This document shows, piece after piece, positions 5,066 to 5,131 of a stretch of DNA of 5,131 nucleotides. The stretch is from JAFGHJ01 sp964631335 (GTDB taxonomy: Bacteria; Hydrothermota; UBA3072). A program made the position numbers and the translations under genes. The DNA lies in contig CAZVXD010000127.1 of the NCBI GenBank assembly GCA_964631335.1, forward strand, positions 1-5,131, written 5' to 3'. Below the pieces are notes generated by a model that saw only the letters and a list, made by a program, of their open reading frames with translations, searched no databases and had not been told where the DNA came from. Each line of letters opens with the position of its first letter. Position 1 is the first letter of the stretch.

Positions 5066-5131
5066 GTTTTTTTTCGGAAAAATTTAGCCACGAAGCTTTC
5101 AAGCAATACCTAAATATATAGAGGTTTTTTT

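Noticed and set aside
1..5131. A new defence or mobile system
   Set aside because: All five genes belong to recognised housekeeping or envelope families, in separate transcription units except the DUF2905-GT2 pair.

Overview
The window reads as low-GC chromosomal DNA from a Gram-negative (diderm) bacterium, probably an uncultured lineage known mainly from environmental genomes. The diderm call rests on an outer-membrane protein of the Wzi type. The environmental-lineage call is weak: it rests on the intergenic repeats (CACAAAG and ACACGAATT 9-mers, AT-rich imperfect palindromes), which resemble repeats common in candidate-phylum genomes. There is no phage, plasmid, CRISPR, tRNA or rRNA signal.

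Layout, left to right. (1) 967 to 2 on the minus strand is a two-gene operon: a small two-helix membrane protein (DUF2905 family) followed 9 nt later by a dolichol/polyprenol-phosphate mannose synthase-like GT2 enzyme that starts at TTG. A third gene may follow through an ATGA overlap at the window edge. (2) 968-1538 is a 571-bp divergent intergenic region holding repeat debris (1031-1200), a GC-rich element able to fold into two hairpins (1259-1345), a perfect 27-bp dyad, and the promoter of the next gene. (3) 1539-2783 on the plus strand is a complete hexameric-type glutamate dehydrogenase with a strong SD and an intrinsic terminator. (4) 2834-3137 is mostly an AT-rich imperfect inverted repeat. 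(5) 3138-4451 on the plus strand is a Wzi-like outer-membrane beta-barrel protein. (6) 4452-4670 contains a second copy of the AT-rich repeat family, between convergent genes. (7) 5015 to 4671 on the minus strand is a small Mth938/DUF498-domain protein with its own promoter.

The genes do not form one pathway. Glutamate dehydrogenase links nitrogen and carbon metabolism. The mannosyl-lipid synthase and the Wzi-like protein both point to cell-surface glycan work but sit in separate transcription units. I see no new multi-gene system. The most noteworthy signals are regulatory. All four promoters I can recognise have a 16-bp spacer. Two of them place the predicted transcription start within about a base of the ATG, with no SD (probable leaderless mRNAs). 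Three carry a clean dyad next to or over the promoter.
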